38,905 nucleotides of DNA from Candidatus Obscuribacterales bacterium (GCA_019745505.1 JAIETE010000080.1:1-38905); one strand, 5' to 3'. Positions 15,322 to 25,078 are shown, counted from the stretch's first letter. The notes: a model not told the origin generated them from the sequence alone. Program-made: numbers and translations.

Positions 15322-16542
15322 CTATCCGACCATCGCTGGAGACAAGCCGAGTAAATGCAAGCGCTGGGCACTCTCGGACTGAACGCGCGTCAGTGCATCT
15401 TGCAATTCCGCACCAGTGCGTCGGCAATGCAATATCGCCATCGTCGCCAATTCCCACTTTAACTTCCCGCTTTCGAGCAGAGAAACGCAGCGTGCCGTGT
15501 CTCGCATCAATTGAGGAGTAATCGTTTGCGACTCGACCAGAGCCGTCAGGACATCGGTTGCTTCACCAGTGAAAAAGCCTGCTGCCTTGCTCACTTCTTC
15601 TTGCGAGACGGCGCCCGATTGCATGAGCAATGAGAGCATTTTTGATTTGAGTTGACCGAGCTCTTTCATCAGATCTTCTAGTGGAAGTTGAAGATTATGA
15701 ACTTGTCTGAGCAACTCGAAAGCTTGTTGAATAGTGACAAGCGCGCTTTCGATCATCTGCTGGAGTTTGAGCGCCGCACGCAGCACCAGTGCTGTGACCA
15801 ATCCGCTCTCGTGAAAGACCTGTCCGATCGGTTTGCAATTTTCCAATCCGACTTCAGCGGCATTGATAGCATCGAAATCAGCGATCAGTCCTGCACCGGT
15901 GAGCAAGGCACCCAGCTTCGGCCGAGTTTCTTCTTCCTGGTTTTCCATGCCCACTGATCTGAGTGCTTCAGGCAGTGTCAACTTTTCAAAGGCGACAAGT
16001 CTGAGAGCATTGGCAGCAGAGTGCAAAAGAAGCTGCTGATCTCTTACTGCTCGCAGAAGTTCTACTGCCGCTTCCAGAATAGGTACTGTGATAATTTGCG
16101 TGAGCAGCAAGACTCTGCCCAGGGTCAGCCCGCAATCGCGCGCCTGATCCATTGCCACGGCCAGTTGAAACTCGCTTACCAGATTTGCCGCTAGAAATAG
16201 CTCGCCCAGCAGGTTTGGATTGACTACGGAAATCGCTTGCATGATTGTGCTTTCGAGCGCGGCTGCAAATGGCAAGCAATTGTCGTAGGCGAATTTCAGA
16301 GCATAAGCGGCCTGGTCTGGTGTCAAGTTGCCGGATTCGACTTCCTTCACTGCCTCCAGTGCTGCACGAAGATCCGCATCAGCAAGGAATCCGCCGTGCA
16401 AGAGCATGCGTCCCATTTCTTCTGCATCGCGGTCGCTCGATGTGTAAGTTTCGGAAACGACTTCAACGTCAACGACACCAGCTGTGGTGAGTACCTGCCC
16501 TAGCAGTGACGCTCGTCTAATTCTTTTATGATCGCTGTACAT
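15322..16542 (-). CDS. MshEN-like repeat protein of unknown function
   Basis: A 406-aa soluble, Leu/Ala-rich, mostly helical protein. It consists of repeated ~50-80-residue units resembling the N-terminal domain of type IV pilus/type II secretion ATPases (MshEN/GspE-N), which has the pattern LG.(L/V)L...GL(I/V)....L..A. The clearest are LLGELFLAANLVSEFQLAVAM with LTLGRVLLLTQIITVPIL, LGALLTGAGLIADFDAI with IGQVFHESGLVTALVL, and LLGQVLTTAGVV at the N-terminus. No ATPase domain is attached. Some MshEN domains bind cyclic-di-GMP, but I could not verify those residues. ATG 16542 is preferred over a TTG at 16554. A promoter with a perfect TTGACA lies about 270 nt upstream. The STAS/PATAN-like protein at 19687 shares this motif. 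Confidence 0.7.
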   Translation of the reverse strand: MYSDHKRIRRASLLGQVLTTAGVVDVEVVSETYTSSDRDAEEMGRMLLHGGFLADADLRAALEAVKEVESGNLTPDQAAYALKFAYDNCLPFAAALESTIMQAISVVNPNLLGELFLAANLVSEFQLAVAMDQARDCGLTLGRVLLLTQIITVPILEAAVELLRAVRDQQLLLHSAANALRLVAFEKLTLPEALRSVGMENQEEETRPKLGALLTGAGLIADFDAINAAEVGLENCKPIGQVFHESGLVTALVLRAALKLQQMIESALVTIQQAFELLRQVHNLQLPLEDLMKELGQLKSKMLSLLMQSGAVSQEEVSKAAGFFTGEATDVLTALVESQTITPQLMRDTARCVSLLESGKLKWELATMAILHCRRTGAELQDALTRVQSESAQRLHLLGLSPAMVG

Positions 16543-16986
16543 ATACTTTTCCAACTTCTAAATCACCAAATACGCGTTCATGGGCGCACGCGTAAGAACT
16601 TCGGAATGCCTCTCGACGATTCATCTGAGTTCTTATATTTGGAGTCTTAGCTGACCAATTTGAGCTGAAGGCTTTTCACTTTTTCTAAGCTGCAAAAATG
16701 GCCATTGCGACGACTCTGGACGGGGGTGACGCCATGAATGGTTGTCGCCAGTAATAGTAATAGTTTGTAAAAACAGGTCGCCGCCAAAAAAGGGAGGGGC
16801 TGCGAATTCCTAATATGCGCGCGGCTGAGACCGATGTCAAGCATTGAGGCTTCGTAGAAATACTTAGAAGGTCGTAATAATCCTTGGGAGGCAAGCATTT
16901 CCAGCTTCTCCACCGGCCGGTCTGCTTAACACTTTTTGGCAATTAGCAGAAGTCCGGTACACATGCGGCTTTCGCGGTATTTCACG
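16543..16986. other. Intergenic region with a long 5' leader
   Basis: 444 nt between two minus-strand genes. It holds a good promoter at 16812-16840, annotated separately, and hence a leader of about 260 nt for the MshEN-like gene. Open frames here (for example 16647-16913 and 16685-16942, minus) have unlikely compositions and no ribosome binding site. I see no clear terminator for the upstream gene. Confidence 0.5.
16812..16840 (-). promoter_or_regulatory. Sigma70-type promoter of the MshEN-like gene
   Basis: On the minus strand a perfect TTGACA (16840-16835) is followed after 17 nt by CATATT (16817-16812; four of six matches). The spacing is ideal and no other gene start intervenes before ATG 16542. 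Confidence 0.45.
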
Positions 16987-18153
16987 TTAGAGCGGCAAGG
17001 GCTGTTTGTAGCAAACTCGGCGTGATGCATGGTCGAGCCATACAAGCGTGTATTTGAGTCCCGGGAAATCGACCCGGAAGCTGAGTTTGTGCTGGCTGAT
17101 CGAATTCGGCTCGACGTGGAAGACGAATTCGGAGTCTTCTTCCAGACCTGCTGTCAGAGGATGTTTGCGTCCTTCACTATCGAGCAAATAACAATCGATG
17201 CTGTTGAGCCGCTGGTCTGTGTTGTTGTCGATGGAGACATCGAGGATCTTGAAATAGCAGCCTCCCGCCAAATTATCCTTTTTGGTTTTCACCTTCTTAA
17301 TAGACAGGTCCAAACCTTCGAGTGTGAAGGTCTTCGGTCTGACCTTGGGCTCCACTGCCGCCGGCATCAGCAAGTCGCTGTCGATGGCCATATTCAAATC
17401 GTCACCCGGTTCCAGTACGGCTCTTGGACCTTTTTCCCAAGCTGCATAACCACCTGCAATGAGAGCGCCGCTGGCAGCTCCGACTGCGAGGTTCATGCCT
17501 TTGGTCTCGGCGACGCCTCTCATTCCACCCGTCAATTGATATGCCACCAGAGTTCCTACGATGGCGCCGCCGGCGGCGTGCGACAGAATGCGTCCGGTAC
17601 CTGCCAGTTTGGATTTGACCGTGGAGTTCTTGAAGTTGTCGGCATCCACTCGAAATGCGAATCTTCTGCCGTCGGGAGTTTTCAGCGAGTCGAATGAAAC
17701 TTCCAGCCAGCCTTTGCGGTAGAACCTTCGGGGATCGTGAATTCGGCAAACTTTACCGTGGAATACCGTACCTTCCGGAATCACTTTGTGATCGTCGATA
17801 TAGATGTCCTCAGAGACTTTTGCGCAAATCTCGTCATTCAATTGCGCGGGCAGTAAATTACCGTCCATGTCTCTGTCGAGCAGCCGCAGTCCATTGGTCG
17901 GAACCTGCGTTAGTTTGAGTTTGAAGGGAGTGCCTTTCGGAACTGTATAAGTAGCGCTGCCTTTCAACACTGTGCCGGGAGCGATGGATCTGCCACTATT
18001 GGTGGTGCCGGTACTGCTTTCCTCCTGGGCGAATACGGCTGGAGTAAACAGCCAGAGCGAAAGTGCCGAAGCGCAAATCGTTGCCGCGCAGAACGACGCC
18101 ATAGATTTCGGCGATTTCGATTTTGCCGATTGTTGTTTTTCTTGCGAATTCAC
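16987..18153 (-). CDS. Exported protein with glycine-zipper-like segment
   Basis: A 388-aa protein starting at a GTG with GGGAG 6 nt upstream. The 72 further codons open upstream overlap the neighbouring gene and look non-coding. A basic N-terminus and hydrophobic core ending in TPAVFAQ (about residue 42) form a signal peptide. The mature part begins with a beta-rich domain (VPKGTPFKLKLT; IPEGTVFHGKV; GWLEVSFDSLKTPDGRRF). A Gly/Ala-rich hydrophobic stretch follows (HAAGGAIVGTLVAYQLTGG and GAASGALIAGGYAA), reminiscent of glycine-zipper envelope proteins. The C-terminal half is a second beta-rich domain with LEGLDLSIKKVKTKK and YKQPLPL at the end. It is probably envelope-associated. The first domain resembles SH3-like regions of VirB10-type proteins, but I cannot establish homology. 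Confidence 0.75.
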   Translation of the reverse strand: MNSQEKQQSAKSKSPKSMASFCAATICASALSLWLFTPAVFAQEESSTGTTNSGRSIAPGTVLKGSATYTVPKGTPFKLKLTQVPTNGLRLLDRDMDGNLLPAQLNDEICAKVSEDIYIDDHKVIPEGTVFHGKVCRIHDPRRFYRKGWLEVSFDSLKTPDGRRFAFRVDADNFKNSTVKSKLAGTGRILSHAAGGAIVGTLVAYQLTGGMRGVAETKGMNLAVGAASGALIAGGYAAWEKGPRAVLEPGDDLNMAIDSDLLMPAAVEPKVRPKTFTLEGLDLSIKKVKTKKDNLAGGCYFKILDVSIDNNTDQRLNSIDCYLLDSEGRKHPLTAGLEEDSEFVFHVEPNSISQHKLSFRVDFPGLKYTLVWLDHASRRVCYKQPLPL

Positions 18154-18205
18154 TTGCAGCTCCCAAGTTGTTGCAATTGCACACGTCCAAAGTTTGAACC
18201 TCGTC

Positions 18206-18225
18206 AGTATAGCGGGACGACCCGC
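18206..18225 (-). promoter_or_regulatory. Possible -10 box with adjoining palindrome
   Basis: On the minus strand TATACT (18211-18206) lies about 55 nt upstream of the GTG at 18153, directly after the perfect inverted repeat GCGGG-TCGT-CCCGC (18225-18212). No good -35 is visible, so the hairpin may mark an activator or repressor site, or the match is chance. Confidence 0.25.
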
Positions 18226-18275
18226 CTGCTGAAAGGTTGAGAAGTTTATCTTGGAAAGATAGGCAAAAATGCCCT

Positions 18276-19556
18276 TTACTTTGGCTCTGACGGCGATCCG
18301 GGCTTCTTGACAAAGGGGGCGTAGAGCCTTGCGATCGTAGCTTTGTCGCGTTTCGTCAAAACGGGCCAAACAGTCGAGGTGTCGACGGTGAAGAACATGA
18401 CGTCATGATTGTTATTAGAGTGACCTTGAAGTCCCAATACATGCCCGACTTCGTGGAGACACGCCTTCTTCATGTCGTCGTCGCTCAAATATCCGTCTTC
18501 CAAAAACGGCTTGGTTAGTATCTTCAGCGTGGCTCGCAGAATATTGTTTCCTTTGGCAATGATGCGCGCCGAACCTCTTTCTCCCTGTGTTCCTGACACA
18601 GTCACTTCTTGCGGGTTGCTCGTCCAGCTGCAAAAAATGTCGGCTTGGCTCTGATTGGTGACTCTCACGACTGTGATATTGTCCCCGGTTGCCTTGCACC
18701 ATTCCTGGAAAGCCTCCATCAAAACATTATCGAAGCGGGCAAAATAGCCGAGCACTTCGGTGCCCGGCTCTATGTAGATACGCAGAGGCATTCGCTCGGA
18801 TGCCCAGCGATATATCCCTTCCTTCGTTATGCTTGAAAAATAGTCCGGTCCGTGCGGGTCCGATTCCAATTTTCCCAGAGACTTCTTCAGGGCCTCGACG
18901 ATGTCTGCAACTTGTTGCGCTTGGGGCGATTTCGGGTTTTCTTCAAGATATTTCCCATACCAGTTGATGGCATTTTCGTTATCACCGACGCTCTGATAGC
19001 AACCAGCCAGATTGAGCGTGGCTTCCGGCATTGATGAGCTGAGTTTTAGCGCTGTCTCGAACTCGCCGATCGCTTTATTGATATTGCCTGAATTCTGGTA
19101 AGCCAAGCCCAAATTGCAATGGATGCCCGCCGAGCGCGGAGCAAAATAAGCCGCTTTCTCCAGACACTCTCTGGCTTCGTAAGCACGATTTTTCTTGAGC
19201 AATTCGACGCCCTCAGCGAAAAGCTGGCGGACGGTTTGCTCATTATCCTTGACCGGAGCATTCCTCATCAGTTCGGCGCCCGATTCCAGCTTCTCTTTCG
19301 GAATCGGCTGGCGAACCGGTGTGGGTGAAACTTCCGGGGGGTCCGCAGGCTTTTTGTCCGGCGCCTTTCCGTTTTGAACGGATTTGCCTGTGCTGGCTGC
19401 CGGAGCCTGATTGACCCGTTCCGGTTTGGATTGCCGGGAGGCGCTGGACTGCGCCTGCAGGGGCTGAGGCGAAAAGCTCTGGATAAAAATGATTGTTGCC
19501 AGCGCCAGGGGGCCGGACGCCAAAAGCTGTTCTAACTGAAACTTCCCGGCTCTCAA
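18276..19556 (-). CDS. Exported TPR-matrixin-like metalloprotease (paralogue)
   Basis: A 426-aa protein with a signal peptide (about residues 1-35, cleavage after PQPLQAQ), a Pro/Lys-rich linker, and about three TPR repeats (near 105-215; GIHCNLGLAYQNSGNINKAI is typical). The C-terminal metzincin-like domain has HEVGHVLGLQGH at 368-379 and DVMFF as a likely Met-turn. Gly and His sit at the usual HExxHxxGxxH positions. The domain matches the protease at 9269-11281 block by block (RMPLRIYIEPG; ADIFCSWTS; ILRATLKILT), so the two are paralogues. This copy lacks the long low-complexity linker. The start is a TTG, with GGGAAA about 9 nt upstream. The intergenic gap to the divergent gene at 19687 is 130 nt. 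The glycine-zipper-like gene follows downstream on the same strand. Confidence 0.82.
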   Translation of the reverse strand: MRAGKFQLEQLLASGPLALATIIFIQSFSPQPLQAQSSASRQSKPERVNQAPAASTGKSVQNGKAPDKKPADPPEVSPTPVRQPIPKEKLESGAELMRNAPVKDNEQTVRQLFAEGVELLKKNRAYEARECLEKAAYFAPRSAGIHCNLGLAYQNSGNINKAIGEFETALKLSSSMPEATLNLAGCYQSVGDNENAINWYGKYLEENPKSPQAQQVADIVEALKKSLGKLESDPHGPDYFSSITKEGIYRWASERMPLRIYIEPGTEVLGYFARFDNVLMEAFQEWCKATGDNITVVRVTNQSQADIFCSWTSNPQEVTVSGTQGERGSARIIAKGNNILRATLKILTKPFLEDGYLSDDDMKKACLHEVGHVLGLQGHSNNNHDVMFFTVDTSTVWPVLTKRDKATIARLYAPFVKKPGSPSEPK

Positions 19557-19686
19557 AAGCGCAATTTCCCAGGGGCAAACAAAAACAGTTTAGCGCTCGG
19601 CTCACACCAGATGCACTGCCCCGATGTTATCGGCCGGATTTTATTTCAATAAAAGTGGTAAGAAATCCTTGCAGGGGTGTTTCTAG

Positions 19687-21603
19687 TTGCGCCCCGGTTT
19701 TGGCGGTGATTACAAACCCGAGGATTTGCTTGTGCCAGAGGTGACCGACGTCGTAACAACCCAGCTCGCTCCTGCTGAATTGCAGGAGAACATTATGGTT
19801 CTCAAATTCGGACCGGACTTGTTGGCTGAGTTGCAGGGACTGCTGGATGCGAAGCATCTGTTCGATGCCATCCTGATTGACGTTACTCAAACCGGTTTTC
19901 TTTTCACTGCAGAAGTAATTATCGAGGCCGCGCAGATCGCCAAAAATCTCCTGCAGATGCAGGGCGCCATGGTTTTTCTCAAACTCGATCAAGCTGTTGC
20001 CATTGTCAGAGACTCTCTGACAGGCATTTTGAGCCTGCACATTTTTGAAAGTCATGCTGAGCTTTTCGATCATTCTCCGTCGCTGGCTCGTCATATCAAG
20101 CATGCACTCGGACGTTCTAACGAGCTTGTGGAAGAAAGCACCGATCTCTCGCAACAAGTGCTGATGACTTCTGTTCCTGTTTTGACCACGCTGGGGATCA
20201 AACTGAAAGCCGGTCTGGATGGAAGCAGGCGCAGAAATCTGGTGCTCTGCTCGGTGGACAGTTATTCTCAGGTAAACGCGCTTTGCCATCGGCTTGTAGA
20301 TCAGGACCGACTGAGCATGGAAGAGTTGATGGAAGAGCTGCGCTCACTGGAGCAAGCCAAGGCTATATATCCGTTCTTCGCCAAAATTCCTTTTCTCGTC
20401 AACTGCTTTAAAAACAAGACTCCATTTGGATTGAAGGACTATCTCGTGGCTGCGAAGCTGATGAGCCAGGAGCAGGTCGATGATTTGATTTCAGAACAGC
20501 AAGCGCTGCCGGCGCGTGAGCGAGTCAATCTCGGCTCAATGGCTGTTAAGAAGGGCTATATAAGCGGCAGGCAGCTTGCAGTCGCCCTTCAAGATCAGTC
20601 GTTCTACGGACAGAAAGCCGACTCTGAAGATGTGAAGAAAGTTCTTAAACGCTCATCGGATGACACATCCGTCCAGGCTCTTGTCGGACATTTGGGCAAC
20701 ACCGAAGCCTCCATATTGCTGCAAAACATTGCCCAAAACCGTGATACAGGCGTGCTTTCGGTTGAATATCGTGACCTCGCTTTCAAGGCGCATTACGAAT
20801 TGGGCAAGATTACACACGCCAAGGTCGGAAAGATTGAAGGCAATAAGGCTGTTATCGAATTTTGTTCGGCATGGAAGGACGGAATCTTCGTATTTATCAA
20901 ACGCCAGCCCCCGCCCGATCTGGCCAAGGATTCCTGCAAATTGTCCAAAGTCGTCGACAAATTGCTGCTTGATGCCGCCCTGGCACGCGACCACGCCGAT
21001 GTAGTCATAGCCAAGCTGCCCAAAGGTCTGAATTCGGTGCTGGAACAATTGCCGGATAGTAAAGATTTGCTCAAAGGACCGGTCGACAATCTGATCGACC
21101 CCAAAGAACAGCAGCCGATCACGAATCGCGAACTCTCGTACATGAATAGAGTGTGGAAGGTTTGCGACGGGCTTACTCCTTTGCATCAGCTTGTCCAGAA
21201 CCTTGGCGACATGGTTTGCGCCGATGCCTGCCGGGCGGTTGATCTGCTGCTCCACTTCAATCTCATCAATGTTCCGGAGTCAGACGTCAACCAGCCGCTC
21301 GGCAACTTCCAGACTTTGCTCAGAAAAATTACCGAGAAAATCGGCAAGGAGAGGAGTTCTGCCTTCTTGCGTCTGGCATTGCGCGACACAATCGGCTATT
21401 CCGGCCGCGCTCGCATGTACGTCATGTCCTCGAGTGCCGAAGTCGGCATCGACATGGTCGCTGCCAAAGCCACAGGAACATCGTTATCGACCGTAGTCAA
21501 GGACTTGGAGAATTGGCAGGTGAAGTACATCGAGTACGTCAGCCAGGAATTGGACAGCAATGTGCTGCTCGGCATTATTCGCGAGATTCATCCTAACCCC
21601 TGA
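19687..21603 (+). CDS. STAS/MshEN/PATAN-like multidomain regulator
   Basis: A 638-aa cytoplasmic protein with no enzymatic motif. Residues about 33-135 resemble a STAS (anti-sigma-antagonist) fold (IMVLKFGPDLLAEL, FDAILIDVTQTGFL, GAMVFLKLDQAVAIV). Residues 245-305 resemble an MshEN repeat (FGLKDYLVAAKLMSQEQVDD; LGSMAVKKGYISGRQLAVAL). Residues about 340-410 match the DUF4388/PATAN pattern (ASILLQNIAQNRDTGVLSVE, YELGKITHAKVGKIEGNKAV). A winged-helix-like segment follows (RVWKVCDGLTPLHQLVQ, about 495-535). Such architectures occur in two-component and gliding/pilus regulation. The start is TTG 19687 with AGGGG upstream. ATG 19795 (residue 37) has a textbook AGGAG at 6 nt and could be the true start, but the first 36 residues look coding. 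Domain calls are by eye. Confidence 0.75.
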   Translation: MRPGFGGDYKPEDLLVPEVTDVVTTQLAPAELQENIMVLKFGPDLLAELQGLLDAKHLFDAILIDVTQTGFLFTAEVIIEAAQIAKNLLQMQGAMVFLKLDQAVAIVRDSLTGILSLHIFESHAELFDHSPSLARHIKHALGRSNELVEESTDLSQQVLMTSVPVLTTLGIKLKAGLDGSRRRNLVLCSVDSYSQVNALCHRLVDQDRLSMEELMEELRSLEQAKAIYPFFAKIPFLVNCFKNKTPFGLKDYLVAAKLMSQEQVDDLISEQQALPARERVNLGSMAVKKGYISGRQLAVALQDQSFYGQKADSEDVKKVLKRSSDDTSVQALVGHLGNTEASILLQNIAQNRDTGVLSVEYRDLAFKAHYELGKITHAKVGKIEGNKAVIEFCSAWKDGIFVFIKRQPPPDLAKDSCKLSKVVDKLLLDAALARDHADVVIAKLPKGLNSVLEQLPDSKDLLKGPVDNLIDPKEQQPITNRELSYMNRVWKVCDGLTPLHQLVQNLGDMVCADACRAVDLLLHFNLINVPESDVNQPLGNFQTLLRKITEKIGKERSSAFLRLALRDTIGYSGRARMYVMSSSAEVGIDMVAAKATGTSLSTVVKDLENWQVKYIEYVSQELDSNVLLGIIREIHPNP

Positions 21604-21717
21604 CGACTCGCCCCTGCAACCTTGATTCACAAGCGATAAAAGCGCCTGAAAAGCGTAGAAAAAAGACTCTAACTGCTGTACAAAGATACTTCGTTCTTAT
21701 TGTACGGAGAGTCAGAC

Positions 21718-23688
21718 ATGCGTGTTTTGAATTGGCATGGATTTTGCCTTTCATTTTCCCTATCCATACTTGCAACTTCCGGACTTGTGCCGTTTGTTTC
21801 GCCGCTTGCCTCATTGGCTGAAAACATTCCGGGCGAACGAGCCGGGCGCATGCTGACACCGCAATTGCAGGCACCGGCTCTGCCCAGTCCGGCGCTGCGA
21901 GTGAGAGTTGCCGTGGCGCAGAACACCCGCACACCTAAAGAGATACTGGCGAAACTGGCGAAGGACGACAGTATCATGGTTCGCCAGGCGGTCGCGCAAA
22001 ACCCTTCCACTCCGCCGGAAGTGATCGACGATCTGGCCGGCTCCAGTGACGAACTTATCTTCGAAGCGTTGCTGCGCAATTCGCGCATGCCGCAGTCGGC
22101 CACTCTGACCAAACTGACAAAAGCTGGAATTCCGAAGGTGCTTGAGACGCTGGGCTCCAATCCGAAGACGCCTCCTGAGGTGCTTCACGGGCTGGTGATG
22201 GGACCTGTGCACACCGAGTTTCTTCTCCTGTCGCTGGCGCGCAACCCGAACGCGCCACCGGATGTGGTGATGAGACTTTGCAAGATTGGTGATCGCCTGG
22301 TTCGCACTTTTCTCTCTCGCCAGCCCAGTATTTCCAAAGAGGCAATAGCTATTTTGGCTGAGGATGGCGATCTCGGAGTAAGAGCTTTCGTTGCCATTAA
22401 TACTTCGGCACCTCCGGAAGTGCTCGATGCCCTCTCGAAAGATTCCAACTTCGTGGTCAGGCAAGCGGTGGCAGGAAATGCCAATACACCTGCGGCGTCA
22501 CTGGAAAAGCTCAGCAAAGACGAGAAGTCGGAAGTGCGCGCGGCTACCGCTCTCTGCCCGAAATGCCCGGCTGCTCTTTTGAGCAATCTGTCTAAAGACG
22601 CAGACGGAAATGTTCGAATGGCGGTCGCTTCCAATCGCTCGACCGGGCCGGATGTTTTGGCCGAACTGGCTAAGGATAAGCATCCAGGTGTTCGTGCGGC
22701 TGTTGCGGTCAATCCTTCGATCGGCAAGGATGCTCTGGCAATTCTCTGCGCCGATCCGACTATAGCCGTCGCTCAAGTTGTCTCGGCAAGGCCCGATATC
22801 AGCTCCGAATCGTTTGCCAAACTGGCGAAAGACAAATCACCCATGGTGCGCACGATTTTGGCTATGAACCCACGCTTGCCGTCAGACCTGGCAGCCGCGC
22901 TCGCCAAGGATGAAGTGCCTAGTGTGAGAGCTGCGGTGGCATCGAATGCGGCAATTCTGGCGGGGCCGGAAGGAAAAATTCCAGCTGATCTGGAGCCTGT
23001 TTATTCCAAGCTTGGACAAGACTCTGATGAGTTTGTCCGCCAGTCTCTGGCCGGCAATGCCAATGCACCGAAGCAAAGTCTGGCTTCTCTTTCTCACGAC
23101 CAGTGCGCTTCGGTACTGCGCAGTCTGGCTCTCAATCCGCAAGTTCCGGACAACACCTTGCTGGTGCTAGCGCAGTCTTCGGAGCCGGCCGTTCGCCATG
23201 AGCTGCTCAACCGCAATAATGCCGGACGCGACCTGCTACTCAAGTTGGCTGAAGATGCCGATGTCGAACTCAAACGCAGGCTGGCCGGCAATCCGCAGGT
23301 GCCGGAAGACGTTGTGGCGAAACTGGCAAAAGACAGCGATCCATCCGTGAGAGCTGTTGCCGCTGCGGCGGCAAAAATGAGCAAGGATTCGCTGGCGGCA
23401 ATGGTCGCTGATCAGAGCCGATTCGTTCGCGCCAAAGTTGCTGCCAATCCCAACACGCAAGCATCGGACCTGGAAAAGTTGGCCAAGGATCAAGACGACC
23501 TGGTGCGCCAGTCGGTTGCCGGTAATCCGGCAGCCGGAGCAAGTCTTCTCACTGCTCTTTCGGCAGACAAACGACCGGAAGTGCGTGAGGCGGTTGCCCT
23601 CAATCCGTCGGCAACAACCGAGACGATCAAGCAATTGAGCGAAGACAGCGAATGTTGGCTGGCCGCACCGGATTCTCGCTACAGATAG
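21718..23688 (+). CDS. Exported leucine-rich-variant (LRV) solenoid protein
   Basis: A 656-aa protein with a signal peptide (about residues 1-35, before SLAENIPGE), then about 22 tandem ~24-residue repeats filling the rest. The consensus is VRxAVAxNPxTPxxxLxxLAKD, matching the leucine-rich-variant (LRV) family first seen in Azotobacter. LRV repeats alternate helices into a right-handed solenoid. The Cys-rich Fe-S segment reported for the Azotobacter protein is absent. One repeat near position 420 carries an insertion ([16 protein letters not shown]). The ATG has GGAGAG 7 nt upstream. A TTG 18 nt earlier is less likely. A GTACAA/TTGTAC inverted repeat (21678-21683 and 21700-21705) lies just before the ribosome binding site. 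The likely role is extracytoplasmic protein binding; no partner is indicated. Confidence 0.85.
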   Translation: MRVLNWHGFCLSFSLSILATSGLVPFVSPLASLAENIPGERAGRMLTPQLQAPALPSPALRVRVAVAQNTRTPKEILAKLAKDDSIMVRQAVAQNPSTPPEVIDDLAGSSDELIFEALLRNSRMPQSATLTKLTKAGIPKVLETLGSNPKTPPEVLHGLVMGPVHTEFLLLSLARNPNAPPDVVMRLCKIGDRLVRTFLSRQPSISKEAIAILAEDGDLGVRAFVAINTSAPPEVLDALSKDSNFVVRQAVAGNANTPAASLEKLSKDEKSEVRAATALCPKCPAALLSNLSKDADGNVRMAVASNRSTGPDVLAELAKDKHPGVRAAVAVNPSIGKDALAILCADPTIAVAQVVSARPDISSESFAKLAKDKSPMVRTILAMNPRLPSDLAAALAKDEVPSVRAAVASNAAILAGPEGKIPADLEPVYSKLGQDSDEFVRQSLAGNANAPKQSLASLSHDQCASVLRSLALNPQVPDNTLLVLAQSSEPAVRHELLNRNNAGRDLLLKLAEDADVELKRRLAGNPQVPEDVVAKLAKDSDPSVRAVAAAAAKMSKDSLAAMVADQSRFVRAKVAANPNTQASDLEKLAKDQDDLVRQSVAGNPAAGASLLTALSADKRPEVREAVALNPSATTETIKQLSEDSECWLAAPDSRYR

Positions 23689-23720
23689 TCAATTCAAAAC
23701 ACAATAACGGAACCAATACA

Positions 23721-24926
23721 ATGAAGGAAGCAGTAATCGTAGACGCTGTGCGCACACCGATCGGCAAGCACATAGGCGCTCTCAAAGATGTTCGCTCTGA
23801 TGATCTGGCCGCGCACGTCATTCGCGAGCTGGTGAAGAGAAACAATATCGATGCCGCGCAGATTGAAGACGTACTCTTCGGCTGCGCCAATCAGGCCGGC
23901 GAAGACAATCGCAATGTCGCTCGAATGGCTGTTCTTCTGGCCGGGTTGCCGGTGGAAGTGGCGGGCGGCACCGTCAACCGGCTCTGCGGATCCGGTTTGA
24001 TGGCGGTCAACGAAGCATGCATGGCAATTCAGTCCGGCCACGGCGATATCTATATTGCCGGCGGAGTCGAATCGATGACGCGTGCCCCATTCGTGATGGC
24101 AAAGCCGGACTCGTCTTTCCCTCGCGGCGACCAAAAACTGGTCGATACGACCCTGGGTTGGCGTTTCATCAATAAGAAGCTTTCCGAGATGCATCACCCT
24201 TACTCTATGGGCGAAACTGCAGAGAATGTAGCCGAGAAATACGCGGTTTCTCGCGAAGATCAAGATGAGTTTGCCCGTCTCAGCCAATCGAAATATGGCG
24301 AGGCCAGGCAGAAGGAAGTATTCAAGGACGAAATCGTGCCTGTACCTCTGCCCCTCAAGAAAGGAGCGACGGCGCCGGATTTGGTCAGTGAAGACGAACA
24401 TCCCCGCCCGCAAACGACGATAGAAGATCTGAAAAAATTGAAGCCCGCTTTTCGCGACGGCGGCTCCGTTACTGCCGGCAATGCCTCTGGTATCAATGAT
24501 GGTGCAACTGCCGTCCTGATCATGTCGGCTGAAAAAGCAAAGGAGTTGAAACTGACACCGCTTGCTCGTTACGTTACTTCTGCAGTGGCCGGTGTGGACC
24601 CGGCGATAATGGGCATAGGACCAGTGCCCGCGACCAGAAAAGCGTTGAGCAGAGCCGGTCTGAAAGTCGAAGATATCGATTTGTTCGAGTTGAACGAGGC
24701 TTTTGCAGCACAATCGCTGGCCTGCATACGAGAGCTCGGACTCGACCCGGCTAAGGTCAATGTCAACGGCGGTGCAATTGCATTAGGTCACCCGCTGGGT
24801 TCGAGCGGAGCCAGAATTTTGACCACCCTGGTACATGAGATGAAGCGCCGCCAGTCCCGCTATGGAGTGGCGACCATGTGTATCGGTGTTGGGCAGGGAA
24901 TTGCAACCATCGTCGAGCGCGTTTAG
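23721..24926 (+). CDS. Acetyl-CoA acetyltransferase / 3-oxoadipyl-CoA thiolase family
   Basis: A 401-aa thiolase. The nucleophile is C89 in [13 protein letters not shown]. The second active-site pair is H357 in [12 protein letters not shown] and C387 in MCIGVGQG, and [10 protein letters not shown] is the third conserved block. The N-terminal blocks, especially [18 protein letters not shown], follow the beta-ketoadipyl-CoA thiolase (PcaF/PaaJ) pattern closely. Substrate cannot be set from sequence alone, because acetyl-CoA acetyltransferases share these motifs. ATG 23721 is used because the longer frame (from 23652) overlaps the LRV gene. The ribosome binding site is weak (CGGAA). No other beta-oxidation or ketoadipate gene is adjacent; a crotonase lies 19 kb away. 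Confidence 0.93.
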   Translation: MKEAVIVDAVRTPIGKHIGALKDVRSDDLAAHVIRELVKRNNIDAAQIEDVLFGCANQAGEDNRNVARMAVLLAGLPVEVAGGTVNRLCGSGLMAVNEACMAIQSGHGDIYIAGGVESMTRAPFVMAKPDSSFPRGDQKLVDTTLGWRFINKKLSEMHHPYSMGETAENVAEKYAVSREDQDEFARLSQSKYGEARQKEVFKDEIVPVPLPLKKGATAPDLVSEDEHPRPQTTIEDLKKLKPAFRDGGSVTAGNASGINDGATAVLIMSAEKAKELKLTPLARYVTSAVAGVDPAIMGIGPVPATRKALSRAGLKVEDIDLFELNEAFAAQSLACIRELGLDPAKVNVNGGAIALGHPLGSSGARILTTLVHEMKRRQSRYGVATMCIGVGQGIATIVERV

Positions 24927-25078
24927 CGAGGTTAAAAATTGCTAAGAAAGCTTGAAACAGCCCAGCTATACCCGATCAGACGAGGGAAGACTGCCCGAAA
25001 TGTGGCATTAATGAGTGAGTGGGGTGCACCAGTTGGGGGGTGTGCCGTTGAATCTTTGAGTGTAAGAAGACCGGATTG

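Noticed and set aside
16647..16942. Two overlapping minus-strand ORFs (88 and 85 aa)
   Set aside because: They overlap in different frames, have no ribosome binding site and lie over a good promoter, and neither resembles a protein.
18154..18369. Long N-terminus of the glycine-zipper-like protein
   Set aside because: The first 72 residues overlap the neighbouring protease gene and precede the signal peptide. GTG 18153 has GGGAG in the right place.
23652..23720. Upstream start for the thiolase
   Set aside because: It would overlap the end of the LRV gene and add 23 residues before the standard thiolase N-terminus.
23694..24713. 339-codon minus-strand ORF opposite the thiolase
   Set aside because: It mirrors the strongly coding thiolase frame, has no ribosome binding site and an implausible composition. 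Similar antisense frames opposite gap (6813-7511) and pgk (8376-9230) were rejected for the same reason.
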